From assembly GCF_042477335.2 (NCBI RefSeq), contig NC_091255.1, positions 46,974,501 through 47,038,500 on the forward strand: DNA of 64,000 bases, read 5' to 3'. Below are positions 10,611 to 22,844 of this stretch, one piece after another. Each line of letters begins with the position of its first letter. Within the stretch, counting starts at the first letter, position 1. A model generated the notes under the pieces. That model worked only from the letters and a program-made list of their open reading frames with translations. It was not told the DNA's origin and ran no database searches. A program made the position numbers and the translations under genes. This DNA comes from Ovis canadensis. Lineage: Eukaryota; Chordata; Mammalia; Artiodactyla; Bovidae.

Positions 10611-13469
10611 TTTAGGAGGAATGCATCTTTAGAAAGGGAAAGATGCCACTCTATGTGGGAAGACTCTTGGGACCCCCAAGACTGAGTAAGTCCCCATAGT
10701 ACTTGATGTCTACTCCTCTGAAGCCCTTAGTGCATGCTTGGCAACAATCTGTTTATCGGTCCGAGTCGCCTATCCCTTCACCTTGCAAACTCCCTGAGGC
10801 ACCATATTGGATCTGCCTCCAGCCCAGTGCCCAGAACACAGCAGGTGCTCACTATAGGGTCTACCAGTGAGGGAGAGGGAGTGTGTGATGGAGGCACATG
10901 TGTGCAGGGCCCCTCTGGAGTGAGGGTCTCTGCGTGAGCGTGTATGCGGCCACTGCAGGCCACAGCAACACCATGAGGGGATTTGTCCGTCGGCACCCGC
11001 ACGCGTGGTCGCTGTGGGCCGACAGGGAGTGGCGTGACTCCGCGGTATCTGTCTGTGCTTGGTTCTGAATGAGCCGCTCAGTGAGTGATGACCTATGAGA
11101 GTGTGTGGATGAGTGCATGTGTGTGTGGGTGCGATGGCAGAGGATGGACGTGATTGTGTGTGAAGCTGTCTGGAGTCTGAGGGTGGTGGGGGCCGCATAC
11201 AAGTCTGACTGAGCCTGAGGGTTGGTTTAAGGTTTCCAGTGGTGATGAGGTCTTTAGAGGAGCAGAAAAGGTCCCCAACCAGGGGGCTTCTTCCTTCCCA
11301 GGCTGCTCACCTCAGGGCTGGGAAGGAAACACCATGGAGCCCACTCCCTAACACCACAGCCCTCCTCCCTGTCCTGGTCCGTGGGAAAAGGTGAGGTGCT
11401 GGTGGCGAGTTTCCTTGGGAGGCCTTGGGAGTTCTGTGGCTCCAGGGGAGGGGTGCGGGGGAGGGTCAGAGCCCCCTCCTGCCCTGCCCTCGCCCTGCCT
11501 GGCTGTAGAACCAAGCAGTGATCTGCCCTTGCACGGAGCCCTGATTCCATATTCCTAGTGTTGGCGGGGGGCTCTATACTCAGAGCCTTATTGGTCCTAC
11601 TACCCCAAAGAAAGGGATTTCTTGGGGTCTAACCCAAATTTTCTATATGCCAGGCCCACCCACGCACTGCCCTCCCCTTGTCAGCATCTTTACATGGACA
11701 CAAACCACTGATGGTGGGTACCCTGGATGCTCAAGTCAAGGGGCACCATTGACATCACATCTTTGCCCCTTTCCTTCTAAGCTTCATCATTGCTCTTCAC
11801 CTCCCCATGTCCCCTCCTCTGACTGTATGCATCTCAGGAAACGCAATTGCCCAGGCTCATCCTGACAGCAGGTCCGGCTGGGAGTCTAACTGACTTTCTT
11901 TATGTTCTCAGGACGTTTCGGGGCGGGCTCCAGGGGGACCCCACTGGAACAGCATGATGAGACGGGATCTGACGGCTGGCTGAGGTCACCGGCCACTGAA
12001 GTACGTCAGCGGAGGGTGTGTATGTCCCAGCTGGCCACACAGCCTCCTTTCATCCTTTGTTCTGCCTGCCCGGCCCATTCCCACCACGGATTCTTGGATT
12101 CCCAGCGTGGCATGTCCGATGAGCCAGAGTCTTCGCCCGGACATGATCCTTTCCAGGCCCTGCCCTCTGCTCATCTCCTCCTCCCTGTCTCTCTTCCAGC
12201 CACTTTCAGGGTGGAGGGGTGGGGGCACTTGCTTGCAGTCTGCCCCTGCCACCTTCGCCATCGCCCCTCTCCTTACCAAGCCCCCACTGGCCACCAGGGG
12301 AACTGTGGTCAGACACAAGGAAGTTTTTTTTTTTTTCCCACAAGGAATTTTTATCAGGAGTATCATGTGGCAAGGCCCCACTTCCCTTGGGAGCAAAGGA
12401 GCGCTGGTCAGTGGGTTGGGAGGGAAGGGAACGCATGTGCCTGGGCAAAGAGTGGATGGGGGACTTCTCCCTTCTGCCCTTCATGCTGTCCCCGGCACCG
12501 TTCACCACAGATGTCTGGCTGCTCCAGTCTGACAGCCAATCCACAAAGATTTCTCTATTCACCCCAGCATAAAACTGGGTTTCCACACCCTAGAAATGGT
12601 TGTTCACATTGGACCCTGCCAGCGGCCTATCTGACCCCGTAGTTGTCCTGGCTCCCAGCTCCCTCCCAGGCGTCACGATGCTGCCCCAGCCTCAGCCTGA
12701 CTTCTTCCTCATCTCCAAGTCTCCAAGGATTCTGTGGCTTGGATCTTCCACTCCAGGCATCTCCTCACATCTTCCTTCCCCTTCCTTTCCAGGGAGTCCT
12801 CACTCGACCGTGCTTCCTCCTTCCTCCCCTGCCCCTTCTCCCCATCCTGGTGCCCCTGTTTTCTCAGCCAGAGTCTGCCAGGGTGTGCACTGGGTCTTGT
12901 ATAAGTAGGCAGGAGCTCCCTGAGGATGGGGCCTGTACCTCCCGCCTCCCTGATAAGAAACACACCACGGATAGGAACCTTGATATTTTCCTAATTTCCA
13001 AAAAACACTCCATGAGGGCAGGGCTGGGAAAAGTGAGGGAGGGAATTAGAGGGAATTATCAGGAGGTGACGGGAAAGAATCGACAGGAGCTGAGGCACAG
13101 ATAAGCACGGAGTCGCCCTGAGCCCTGGCCCGGGAGCAGGGCAGAGAAGAAGAAGGCAGAGTCTTGAAAGTTGAGAGGGGAGTGGCGGGGTGGAAAGAAA
13201 GACAGTCCTGGTGGCTTCTCTGGCAGGTCTGACAGAAGGTTCCCTGGAAGAGTTTACCAAAGTGAAGGCCCAGAGAGGTGAGGTTTCCTGGGGGAGCCAG
13301 CCTTGGGGGTCAGTTGTTGAGATGGAGGGAACCTGTGTAACTGGTCCCTCTTTCTTGAGCCCTATAAACCTGGCAGTAGTATTTGGTTGCCATGGGCTCA
13401 CTGCGGCCGTCCCAAGTCAAAAAGTTCCAAATGAAGTTTCCAGGCATCCTCCGGTTTTGGCCTGGAAGA

Positions 13470-13575
13470 GAACCCACTGGGTTCTAATCCTGGATCTGCC
13501 ATTAATTAGTTTGCCGAGTGATCTCTGGCAAGTTCCTCCACTTCTCTGTGCTTCCCTTTCCTCTCCCCACCTCTC
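13470..13575 (+). repeat. MIR element
   Basis: GGTTCTAATCCTGGATCTGC, TGATCTCTGGCAAGTTCCTC and CTTCTCTGTGCTTCCC match the MIR core order. Confidence 0.7.
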
Positions 13576-14629
13576 TAGCCCATGAACAGGTGCCTGAGGG
13601 AGGAGGTGGAGCCTCTCTCCAACCCGGCTCTGAGGCAGGGGGATGAGTGAGATGACCTCCCCAGAGTCTTTTTGCTGCCGGTGGTCAGAGCTTGTCCCTG
13701 GTCAGGGGAGGAGGTTGACAAGGAGGACATAGCGCTGTTTTCCTCCTAATGGGGACGTTACTCTCTCCACACCTCCTCCCTGCTCCTCCTCAGGTGCCTC
13801 CTGGGCCCTGGGCCCCCTCCCCTGACACGCCCATCTTCCTGCCCACCTGGGGCTCTGCACGGGAGCAGGAGAAACCCTCTGGGAGAGAGACTAGCCCAGC
13901 ACTCTTGATGAGCAATAATTTGTTTTATGACAGAAAAGGAAATTGTCTTCAGTTTCACAAGAGCGAAACGAATTCGTTTGAAGTAGTTTGCCCTGCGGCA
14001 GGCAGGAGAAGGTTTCTCCTGAGCTTGTCTTCGCACTCCTTCTCCCCCTCGCTCCCTCTTCCCTTCTAATTACTGCAGCTTCCAAGCTGTGGGCATGAGT
14101 TGATGCCAGGCTGTCAGATGCCAACTGCCCCAGGATCTCACCTCTTGGGTGTGGACAGGGGGATGGAGCCACGGGAAGAAGGTGAGGTGGCTCTCAGTTC
14201 AGCTTCTGCCATACCCCAAGACTGGCACCACCATGGAGGAAGGAGGCGGGCCAGGGCAGAGGGCAGCTTGCCAGGGCCCAGGAGGGCCAACAATTCCAGG
14301 CTTGGGAGACCACTAGCACCATAATGTCCAGGGAGGGGTCTGTCATGGCCTGGTGGGCTTTGCCTTATGGACCACCTGTGTTTCCTGATCACCCCTCCTC
14401 CTCCTCCTCTCTGATTGCAGCCTAGAAGTTGAACTCCCTGGTGGCATCTGGGCAAGTGAATGGACCATGGCCACCTACTGGTATCAAGACTCAAAGATTC
14501 ATTTGTGGGCAGCCAGGATGGGGAGGAGAACACCAGTGGATCACCAGTGCTCCCACTAAGAAGTCCAGTGGGCCGAAAAGTCATGGGACCCTCCTAGACG
14601 CATTCTAAGGGGCCCTTCCTTCCTTCCTT

Positions 14630-14850
14630 CCACCTATCCATCCTTCCATTCATCCATTCAGCAAACTCATAAAGCCTTCGTAGAGTGCCAGGCACCTTTC
14701 CAAGAACCGGGAGGGAAATGATACACAAACCCCCTGCCTCCATGAAGCTTGCTCTCCAACAAGGGGTTTGTTTAGCTACAGAGGAGAGGGACTGTGCCCA
14801 GCCTGGGCCTGGGACAGAGCAGACACTTATAAACACTTGCCCAATCTGCA
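14630..14850 (-). repeat. L2-like LINE relic
   Basis: TTCATCCATTCAGCAAAC, AGAGTGCCAGGCACC and CATGAAGCTTGCTC follow the familiar L2 3'-end order. Orientation and family from memory. Confidence 0.4.
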
Positions 14851-16344
14851 TCAGAGGTGACTACAAAAGTTCAGCTGGTGAAGGAAAAAAAAGAAACCCC
14901 TTGTTTAACCCCTTCCCTGCCATCTCCGCCTCCAGACTCCCTTCCTCTGCAGGGAGTCCTCCTGCAGAGGTCCTGACTGAGGGTGTGAAGCGGGAGCTGC
15001 TGTGTAGCAAGCATGCAGACGCCAGGCTCCAGGCTGCCAACCTGGCACCGCTGCTTGGCGCTGGGCGCCCTCTAAAACAACAAACTTCATGTCTCTAATT
15101 CAGCGCTTCCTGTTTGTCTTGATATTATCTCCTGTCCTTGAAGCCCACAGGCCCAATCGGGAATGGGGTAAAGGGCTAGAGCTCTGGGGACTCCGAAAGA
15201 GGCAGAGGCTAGGGGACCCTCTCCTGGAGGTTTCTAGGCTGTTTCCAGTGGCACCAGGCAGAGGTTAGTGGTCTCATGTTCCAGGGCCCTCAGTGAGAAG
15301 CCTGAACCCCTCCCTGTCCACTCTAGAGGAAGTTTCTAGATTCTGGGTTCTGATTGTCGCAGGTTCTTGGAGCAATGATACACCTTCCCCTCTATGACTC
15401 TTGGTTTTCTGGACACTGCAAAACAGGGGGAATTCATGGTGGAAATCACTGCGATTCACTGGCCTCCTTCATTTTCAACGTGGCTGGGAAGTTCTCGTTG
15501 TCTAACTTGACCGCCTTCACTAGCCTTTGGGGAATGACTCTGACTTTGGGTGCTTTAACCCCTATGTCTTACGTGTCTCAGGTTCCTGAATCAATATTGT
15601 AGGCTCTTTACTGACGAAGCTTCTTCTAGACTTTAAAATCCTGCTGGGACCAGCTGTCTCCCATAAAAGCAGTCCCCCACTGTGTGAGTGTGTCCACCAT
15701 GTTAGGCATCAAGATGGCGGCCCCGTGGGTGGTAAAATCAGGGCAAATTCCAGACAGGCCCCCACCTCGGCCAGAGGGGCAGCCTCTGCCACCCCCAGAG
15801 CTCCAGGTAATAACCTAGGGGCCACGCCAGGCTCGCCAGCACCTGAGCCACCGGCAGCAGATAATGACTGGGGAGCTGGGCAGGCAGAGCCAACCCCTCA
15901 ATCAGGAAGCAAATTAAAAAGGGGAGGAATCTCCCAGACAGACCACAACAATGAGACCGGCCCCTTTTCCAGGGCACTGCCTGCCTTCCCCCTTCCCTGT
16001 CAGATTTCGCCCAGCCCTCCCCTCTAATTCTCCTCTCGTGCAATCCAACTGGAGGTCGTCTGGACGACCCTGGCTGCAGGTTGGTGGCAGTGCCCAGCTG
16101 GCCACAACACAGGACACTGGGCCTCTCAATGAGCCACATCTGCCAGCCTGATCTTGGGTTCCTGACAGGGCCCTGGGCATAGTTGGGGGTGAAAGAGGAA
16201 GGGTCAGGGCATGCTTTTGTGATTTTGGTGCTCCATCTTGATGCCCCGCAAGGCAAACCCCGGGTGGCTGAGACAATAGGATTTATAGATAACCCACAGT
16301 CCCTGGCCTGGCAACCCCTTCTCCTCTGCAAAGGGCACAGTTCA

Positions 16345-16700
16345 GTTCAGTGCACCATCAGTTTATTGCACACTCAGCACTAGTCATTGTATGAGATGCT
16401 GCAGGGATACAAAGAAGATCAGAAAAACTCCAGTCCCTCAAGGGGCTCATGTGCTCACACACACACCTTTAACTGTATCACCCATCAGGCCGTGTTCAGC
16501 CCTCTGTATTTTAGGACTCTGGGAAAAAAAGGGTAACTTAGAGAACTGGGAAGGCTTCATAGATGAGGGGAATATATGAGTTGGGCTTCAAAGGATCAAA
16601 TAGAAGCTCACAGACAGAGAAGTGAGGAAGAGCATTTCAAACAAAGAAGACTATGGGGTGTAAAAATGTATGGACAATAAGGATGAGAAGCAGCCTCCTG
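16345..16700 (-). repeat. L2-like LINE relic
   Basis: Runs from TTTATTGCACACTCAGCAC through CAAGGGGCTCATG, GGAAGGCTTCATAGATGAG and GAGCATTTCAAACAAAGAAG, in the order seen also at 43770-44480 and 61010-61300. Confidence 0.4.
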
Positions 16701-17957
16701 TGGCTGGAGCCTGGGAAGTGAGAGGGGTGAGGTTGAAAAGGTAGGCCAAGACCCAATGGGGAAATGGGGCTTAAATTCCAGGCCAAAGTGTATGCCTGGT
16801 CAATTTCGCCTGCCAGGTCCTGAAACCCAACCTTCCCCTCTAATTCTCCTCTCATGGGATCCAGCTGGAGGTTGTCCGAGTGACCCTGGCTGCAGGTTCT
16901 CTGTTAGACTTCCTCTTATAGGGAATGGGGAGCTATTGAATGTTTTTAAACTGAGGCATGACACGATCAGCATCTGGTAAGAACTGTAGCTGCTCACAGA
17001 GGGACAAAGGGGATTCTGCTTTTTCTGCCTCTGCTTTTCTCCATGGCTGCTGTGTAGCCAGCCCTTTCTCTCAGCTCCCACTCACTATCCTTGCCCTTTT
17101 CGTCCCAAACCTCCAACAGTTTGTTCCAAGCAGGCTAACAGGGCAGCGCATTTCACTCCTCTAGCTCTCACTCCAACCCTTCATGTCCTTCCACCTCCAT
17201 CACACAACTGGGGAGGGGGTGGGACAGCCGGTGGGGAAGCTGGGTTCATTTCCTTCATGGATTTTCAGGTATCCAGGCGTCTGTTGTACCTTCCTTCCTG
17301 ACGCAGGTTTCTGCCTTCACCACTATCCTCCTCAACTAAGGAGCTTCTGGAAGCATCGATTACAGGGAAGTAGTTTTCCAGTTCCCTCAGCTGCGGCTTA
17401 TGTGCTCTTCTCAGAGAAAGGTGCTGTGCTGAACACCCTGTGGCATGAAAAGGACATGGTTCCTGCCCTCCAGGAATCTACTGACCAGCAGGGAAGATAA
17501 GACAACTCCATGGAAAAAGCGTGTGGAAATCAATGCTATGGAAGTTCAGAGGACTGAGGCAGTGACATGCTGCTAGGAGGTGATTCCACAGAGAAAGCAC
17601 GAGCCAGGAGCGTGAGCATGAGAAGCTTTCTTGAGGGCATAGGCGGGGTGACGGGTGGAAATAATTGGAGCAAAAGTAGGAAGGCTAGACATGTTTGGTG
17701 AAGATTAAGTCCAGCAGGGGCTGGGCTGGAGGGTTTAAACAAGGACTAGTGCAAGTGAAGACTGTGAAGGTGATGGAGGCCAAGTAGAAAGTCTTTTCCT
17801 TTTTTTTTTTAAGGAGGGTCTTAAATGTCACAGTCAGCACTGAGGAGTCACTGGACATGTTTGAGATGAAAGACGGGGTGGCATTTCATGATACTTAATC
17901 TGTTATTGGTCTGCAGGACAGTTTGGGTGAGTGGATACAGAAGTGGCAGAAAACCCC

Positions 17958-18235
17958 TGCTGCTGCTGCTACTGCTAAGTCACTTCAGTCGTGTCCGACT
18001 CTGTGCGACCCCATAGACGGCAGCCCACCAGATTCTCCCGTCCCTGGGATTCTCCAGGCAAGAACACTGGAGTGGGTTGCCATTTCCTTCTCCAATGCAT
18101 GAAAGTGAAAAGTGAAAGTGAAGTCGCTCAGTCGTGTCTGACTTCGCGACCCCATGGACTGCAGCCTACCAGGCTCCTCCGTCCATGGGATTTTCCAGGC
18201 AAGAGTCCTGGAATGGGGTGCCATTGCCTTCTCCG
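17958..18235 (-). repeat. Full-length Bov-A2 SINE with 10-bp target-site duplication
   Basis: Reverse complement of the Bov-A2 dimer: (GCT)n tail, two CCAGGCAAGA units, head complement CCATTGCCTTCTCCG. Perfect direct repeats AGAAAACCCC flank it at 17948-17957 and 18236-18245. Confidence 0.95.
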
Positions 18236-18478
18236 AGAAAACCCCCTAGGAGACCTAAAAACGAATCCAAATGAGAAGAAATTCCTGGCAGCTATTCACC
18301 CCAGTTGGCCTGCTATCCCTCTCAGAACCTCCTACCACTTAATAAACCCTTGCTGTGCTTTCTTGGGGGAAAAAATAAAAGTAACTCCTATCACCAAATT
18401 GGCACTTCTCTAGAACTTTCACAGATCAGTGCTCATTCATTCGGTTGTTCATTCATTCATTCAGTAAATATTTAAGCA

Positions 18479-18688
18479 AAATTTGCTGTTATTGTGCTCA
18501 GTCATGTCTGACTCTGTGGGCCCATGGACTGTAGCTGGCCAGGCTCCTCTATCTACCCCAATTTTTCAGGCAAGAGCACTGGAGTAGGTTGCCATGCCTT
18601 CCTCCAAGGGATCTTTCAACCCAGGGATTGAACCCACATCTCATGCATTGGCAGGTGGATTCTTTACCACTGTGCCACCTGGGAAGCC
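18479..18688 (-). repeat. Bov-tA SINE with 8-bp target-site duplication
   Basis: Reverse complement of Bov-tA: Bov-A-type part, then the tRNA-derived head complement (GGATTGAACCCACATC, TTTACCACTGTGCCACC). Flanked by TTTAAGCA at 18471-18478 and 18689-18696. Confidence 0.93.
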
Positions 18689-18702
18689 TTTAAGCAGTGC
18701 TT

Positions 18703-18954
18703 GCTGCTGCTGCTGCTGCTGCTAAGTCGCTTCAGTCATGTCCGACTCTGTGCGACCCCACAGACGGCCTCCTACCAGGCTCCCCCGTCCCTGGGATTCT
18801 CCAGGCAAGAACACTGGAGTGGGTTGCCGTTTCCCTCTCCAATGCATGAAAGTGAAAAGTGAAAGTGAAGTTGCTCAGTCCTGTCCGACTCTTAGCGACC
18901 CCGTGGACTGCGGCCCACCAGGCTCCTTCGTCCATGGGATTTTCCAGTCAAGAG
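18703..18954 (-). repeat. Bov-A2 SINE, truncated at the head
   Basis: (GCT)6 tail and two Bov-A units; stops at TCCAGTCAAGAG before the usual CCATTGCCTTCTCC end. Third ruminant SINE in 1 kb, all in the same orientation. Confidence 0.92.
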
Positions 18955-21112
18955 TGCTGCTTACTAAGTACCCAAAACTGTTTCTTCATTCCTTTCTCCT
19001 CTCTGTCTCCCTCACTTACTTTCGGCTTTGAAGACAAAGGTAAACTTTCACCCACACACGTCTGGGGACCTCAGTCCAGCCTCCTCCTCAGCCCCTCCCC
19101 ACACCCCCCACACCCAAGCTAACCCAGTAGCTCTTGCCTTTGGAGCAGGTTTATAGGGGGAAAATGAGAGAAATAACCACCGTAAGGATTTGGAGGATGG
19201 CATGAGGTAGGATAATCTGAGGGCAGGAGGGTAAGCAGCTTGGGCAGCAGAAAGCTCTTGATGGGAGGGAAAAGCAAAGTTGAGAGCTGAGTGTAGAGGG
19301 GACCCGGGATGTCTGGGGGAAGGAGGCTGGGCAATGAGGACAGAGGTGGAGAGAAGAGTGGGAGACAGGCCTCTGGGTGAGGATGGGGGCCAGGAGGGAG
19401 GAGGGACAAATTAGAGAGCTGGAGAAGGAAGTAGAGTCTTAGCAGCTAGAGGTGGGTGAGGGAGGAGGTGGGGACTGGGAGGCGAGGGCAGAGGAAATGG
19501 GCCCAGGCACTGGAGACAAAAGTCTGCGCCGTCTGAGCCTCTGAGGAGCCACCTGGAAGGTGCAGGCAGCGGCAACATCAAACTTGGGATCGGAGGGTTG
19601 GCTCTGGGAGTGAGCTGGAACTGGGCGGGGGGTGGGGGGGGTGGGGTGGCTGGAGGGGGAGCTGAGAGCAAGACGGGGGCTTGAATCTGCGATGAACTCT
19701 GCTGGGTCTTCAGCTTCATCCAGCACCCCTCTTTCCTCTGAACACCCGGAAGCCTGGGCTCCGGAGTCCCACCCCCCCATGCAGCTTGAGGCCCCTTCGC
19801 ACCACCCACCCCCACTGTCCTACCTCATTATTGGTGGGAAAGCACTTTGTTCCAAGGTGCGAATAGAGAGGAGGAAGGGGGTCTCCCGTCAGCTAGGGTC
19901 CAGGTAAACCAGGATCTGGGTAAAACCCCTCCCCGCAAACCAGTCAGGGTCTCCAGGCACTCTCTACTGATCAGAGGGCTTGGGAGGGGTGTGGGCCAGT
20001 AGGTCCAAGCCAAGGGCTTCATCCTTTTCCTCCTCCCAAATCCCCCACCCCAAGATTCTCCCATTTTGGACTGGACCTGCTACCTAAGCATATGGAACCG
20101 ATTGAAAGAATTTGTATGCTCACCTTATAATTTATGCAAATCAACTCTGTAATTAACTATAATTTGGAGGCATCCTTTGGTATTTGAGACATTTATCCAT
20201 GAGGAAATGCCCTAGTGATAATGCTCCCGTATTAACATTATTTACTCCACCTGTGTGGTCTCCTCGGCTTGTTTCCCCCCTCACTCTGATTTTCTGGGCT
20301 CGAAGGTGGGGAGGGCCAGGGAAGCCCCTCCCTGGAGCCTGCCTCCATCCTGACGCCTGGGCTCCCCCAGGGAGTTGTACATGAGCCCTGTCCTCTTAAT
20401 TTTGCCTGGGATTAAGGGAGAGGGTGCAGCCGTGACTCCTAAGCCCCTTACCACTCTATTCTCTCCTGCCTGATGGGTGGCTTTCTGCTAAGCTTTTTTG
20501 CACTCTTAAGGGCCTCAATGTTCTCATCTCTGAAATGGGTAGAAGAAGGACCTGTCGGGGCCTTTACAGGATAATTACTGAAAAGCTAATGAAGGGACTG
20601 GGAATCCCCAGTCTAGAGATTTCTGGGGGTGTAGGGGGAGGAGCAGGACAAGAGTTCAGGGTGCAGAGGCCCTGACTCACCCTGTGGGAGACTTGGTGGG
20701 GGAGGTGGCAGGCAAGCCCTGGGCTATTGGGATCTGTGCGTGTGTAAGGGGTGCACAGCAGCTCCTGTCCCCAGTGCCGAGGGCACTGGGCAATGGTCAA
20801 GAATGGGATGTGGTCACATGAAAAGTCTCCAGGCTATTCTATGTGGGTTAGAATTCCTAGCTTAAGAGAGCTTTGGGAAACTGGTCTTAGCCTGTTTCAT
20901 CTGCTTTCCCCTTCCTGATCTTCTGTCCCTCTCTCCTCCAGGACATGCTCCTGTTAGTCAGCATGCCTAAATACACAACCACTCTACTGTTCAGTTTATG
21001 TGGTTGGGGACCATGCGGGTCCACCTAAACCCAGCCCTAGGCCCCTTCTCCCTTTGTAGGCTGTGTTCCCAGCCTCTTCACTCTCCTGGCATTCCAGGAT
21101 GGCCGACCTCCT

Positions 21113-21119
21113 TATAAAA
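21113..21119 (+). promoter_or_regulatory. TATA-box match TATAAAA
   Basis: CCTTATAAAAAGC in otherwise GC-balanced sequence about 7.7 kb before the SP6 coding exon. It could serve an alternative SP6 first exon. No strong donor follows within 150 bp except a modest AAAA|GTAACT at about 21288. Confidence 0.25.
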
Positions 21120-21417
21120 AGCTTTTGGCTGGGCTCTGCCTCTGGTCCTTGGTGAACTCTTGTCCATCCCAAGCTGCCCCACCCTATCCTAACTCAGGGA
21201 GAATGTCTTCCCTTCCTATTTGACAATGAGAGATCCTAGATCCAAAAATGTGAATTACATTGGACCCTCCTGGCAGTTCCGAGTTGAAAAGTAACTGAAA
21301 GGGGGACAAAAAAAAGGGAGAAGGAACAAGACCCCAGCAGAGAATGAGAGACCCACCTCAGCTGCCAGAATAGCCAGGAACGCTGCTGGGAGCTCTTCAG
21401 GAAGGGACCACGTGAAG

Positions 21418-21420
<3 letters not shown>

Positions 21421-21454
<34 letters not shown>
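21421..21454 (+). repeat. (TG)17 microsatellite
   Basis: Uninterrupted TG dinucleotide run, expected to be length-polymorphic. Confidence 0.95.
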
Positions 21455-21455
<1 letters not shown>

Positions 21456-22492
21456 CGTCTTAAAAGTGCCTTCTTTCTTTCCCATGTCCATGGAGAAAAC
21501 AAAAGGAGGGGGATGGAGTTGGAGAGCTCCTGCCATGCCAGCTCTTTCCTCTGATGATGCTCTCATTTTCTCCATCCTGGGAGAACCACCTTGTCCCTCT
21601 CCCATCACCTGTCCAACCTCTGGGGAGGGAAGGATGTCCAGCACCCCCCCATACAGCTGCCTCTTCCAGCTGAAATCCTCCTTTCTTGGCAGACATCAGA
21701 GACTCAGATCTCAGCCCCACCACTCCCCCAGGACAGCCGGGGGCCACTGTTTCCTGGATTATCCTAAAAGCTTCCGAGGCCGTGAGGACTTGGCAGCATC
21801 CCTGCCCGAGTCTCTCACCTCCCCCTCTGGCTCTGACTGTTGCACCCTTTATAAAGCCTGACTCTTCCATCACCCCCACTTGCCCCTCACTGCTGCTGCC
21901 AACTCTGGGCTCCATGGACTGGTAAGAGGGGCTGTTCTCTGTCCAGTTTAGGGGACAGGAGGACCAGATCTCCACTCCAAAGTTGGGCTCACTGAGAAGG
22001 GGTTAGAAAGTTTGATTCTCTCTGAACTGGGGAGGGGAACATAAGAGGGAGATCTTAGAGGGGTCTGCATGGAGAACAAAAGAGGATTCTTGGAGGTCTC
22101 TGTACTGGGCTGAGATCTGACAGAGGATTTCATTCTGAGAAAATAGAAGGGCTAATATAACAGACATGCAGGGCATACACTCAACCACATGGAAGTCCAT
22201 ACATGATAGCATATCTGCAAAAGTCGTAAGGGGGAAACAGCCGTTCATGTCCTGTGAGGACCATCCTTTATGATGGAGGAGAGAGGACCAGCACCCCATA
22301 TTCCAGCCCTAAAGGTACACACAGGCGTGGTGAGTACACACACATTTTTAGACACACACACACACATATAGAGATGTACTAGCCTCAGTTGGGTTCATCT
22401 TTTAGATTGAGAGTGAGTGTGATGGTAGGGACATTTGGGTTTATAATAGAATTAGTGCACAAGTAGTGCTTTAGGAAGACCCCCAAATAGGG

Positions 22493-22612
22493 AAGGAGAA
22501 AGAAATAACAACCCACTCCAGTATTCTTGCCTAGACAATCCCAGGGATGGATGGAGGAACCTGGTGGGCTACAGTGCATGGGGTCGAAAAGAGTCGGACA
22601 CAACTAACGCTG
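22493..22612 (+). repeat. Bov-A SINE monomer
   Basis: AACCCACTCCAGTATTCTTG through GAGTCGGACACAACTAACG: one Bov-A unit in plus orientation. Confidence 0.85.
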
Positions 22613-22844
22613 AATGCTAAGTGCTTGGCCCTGGGTAGGCTCTCAGTAAGTGTTAGTTCAGTGAATAAAGGATGAATGAAAGAATAACATTTGACTCCAG
22701 CTCTGGACTCTGTCCAGTTTCTCAGGAGCTTGGGGGAGGTGAGGGGGTGGGCAGGAGGGGATATGAGGAAGGTATTAGTGTCTGTGATCACCAGCTTGCT
22801 GAGTGCAACCTGGAAGTGGGAGTTGGGAGTAGAGAAGAGCAAGC

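Larger units (their letters stand above)
7111..17957. other. Non-coding SP6 5' flank with ancient repeats
   Basis: No protein or RNA gene supported. Apart from the listed MIR, L1 and L2 relics it contains a GA-rich run (7224-7260), TG-rich imperfect repeats (10860-11180), homeobox-like ATTA patches (for example 10080, 10246, 13915), a 14-bp palindrome (13966-13979), a YY1-type motif (15710-15721) and two related segments (16017, 16832). Confidence 0.5.

Noticed and set aside
11902-12642. 246-codon plus-strand frame in the SP6 flank
   Set aside because: No recognisable domain and a T13/poly-Phe run inside; looks like chance in repeat-poor non-coding DNA.
17985-18224. Apparent conserved peptide repeated at 17985, 18732 and 45931 (minus strand)
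   Set aside because: The similar peptides are translations of Bov-A2 SINEs, not a gene family.
17941-18730. Possible tandem/CRISPR-like array from recurring GCTGCT and CCAGGCAAGA units
   Set aside because: Explained fully by three SINE insertions; no regular repeat-spacer structure and the genome is mammalian.
21236-21644. His-Thr or Cys-Val repeat proteins
   Set aside because: Produced by the (TG)17 microsatellite.
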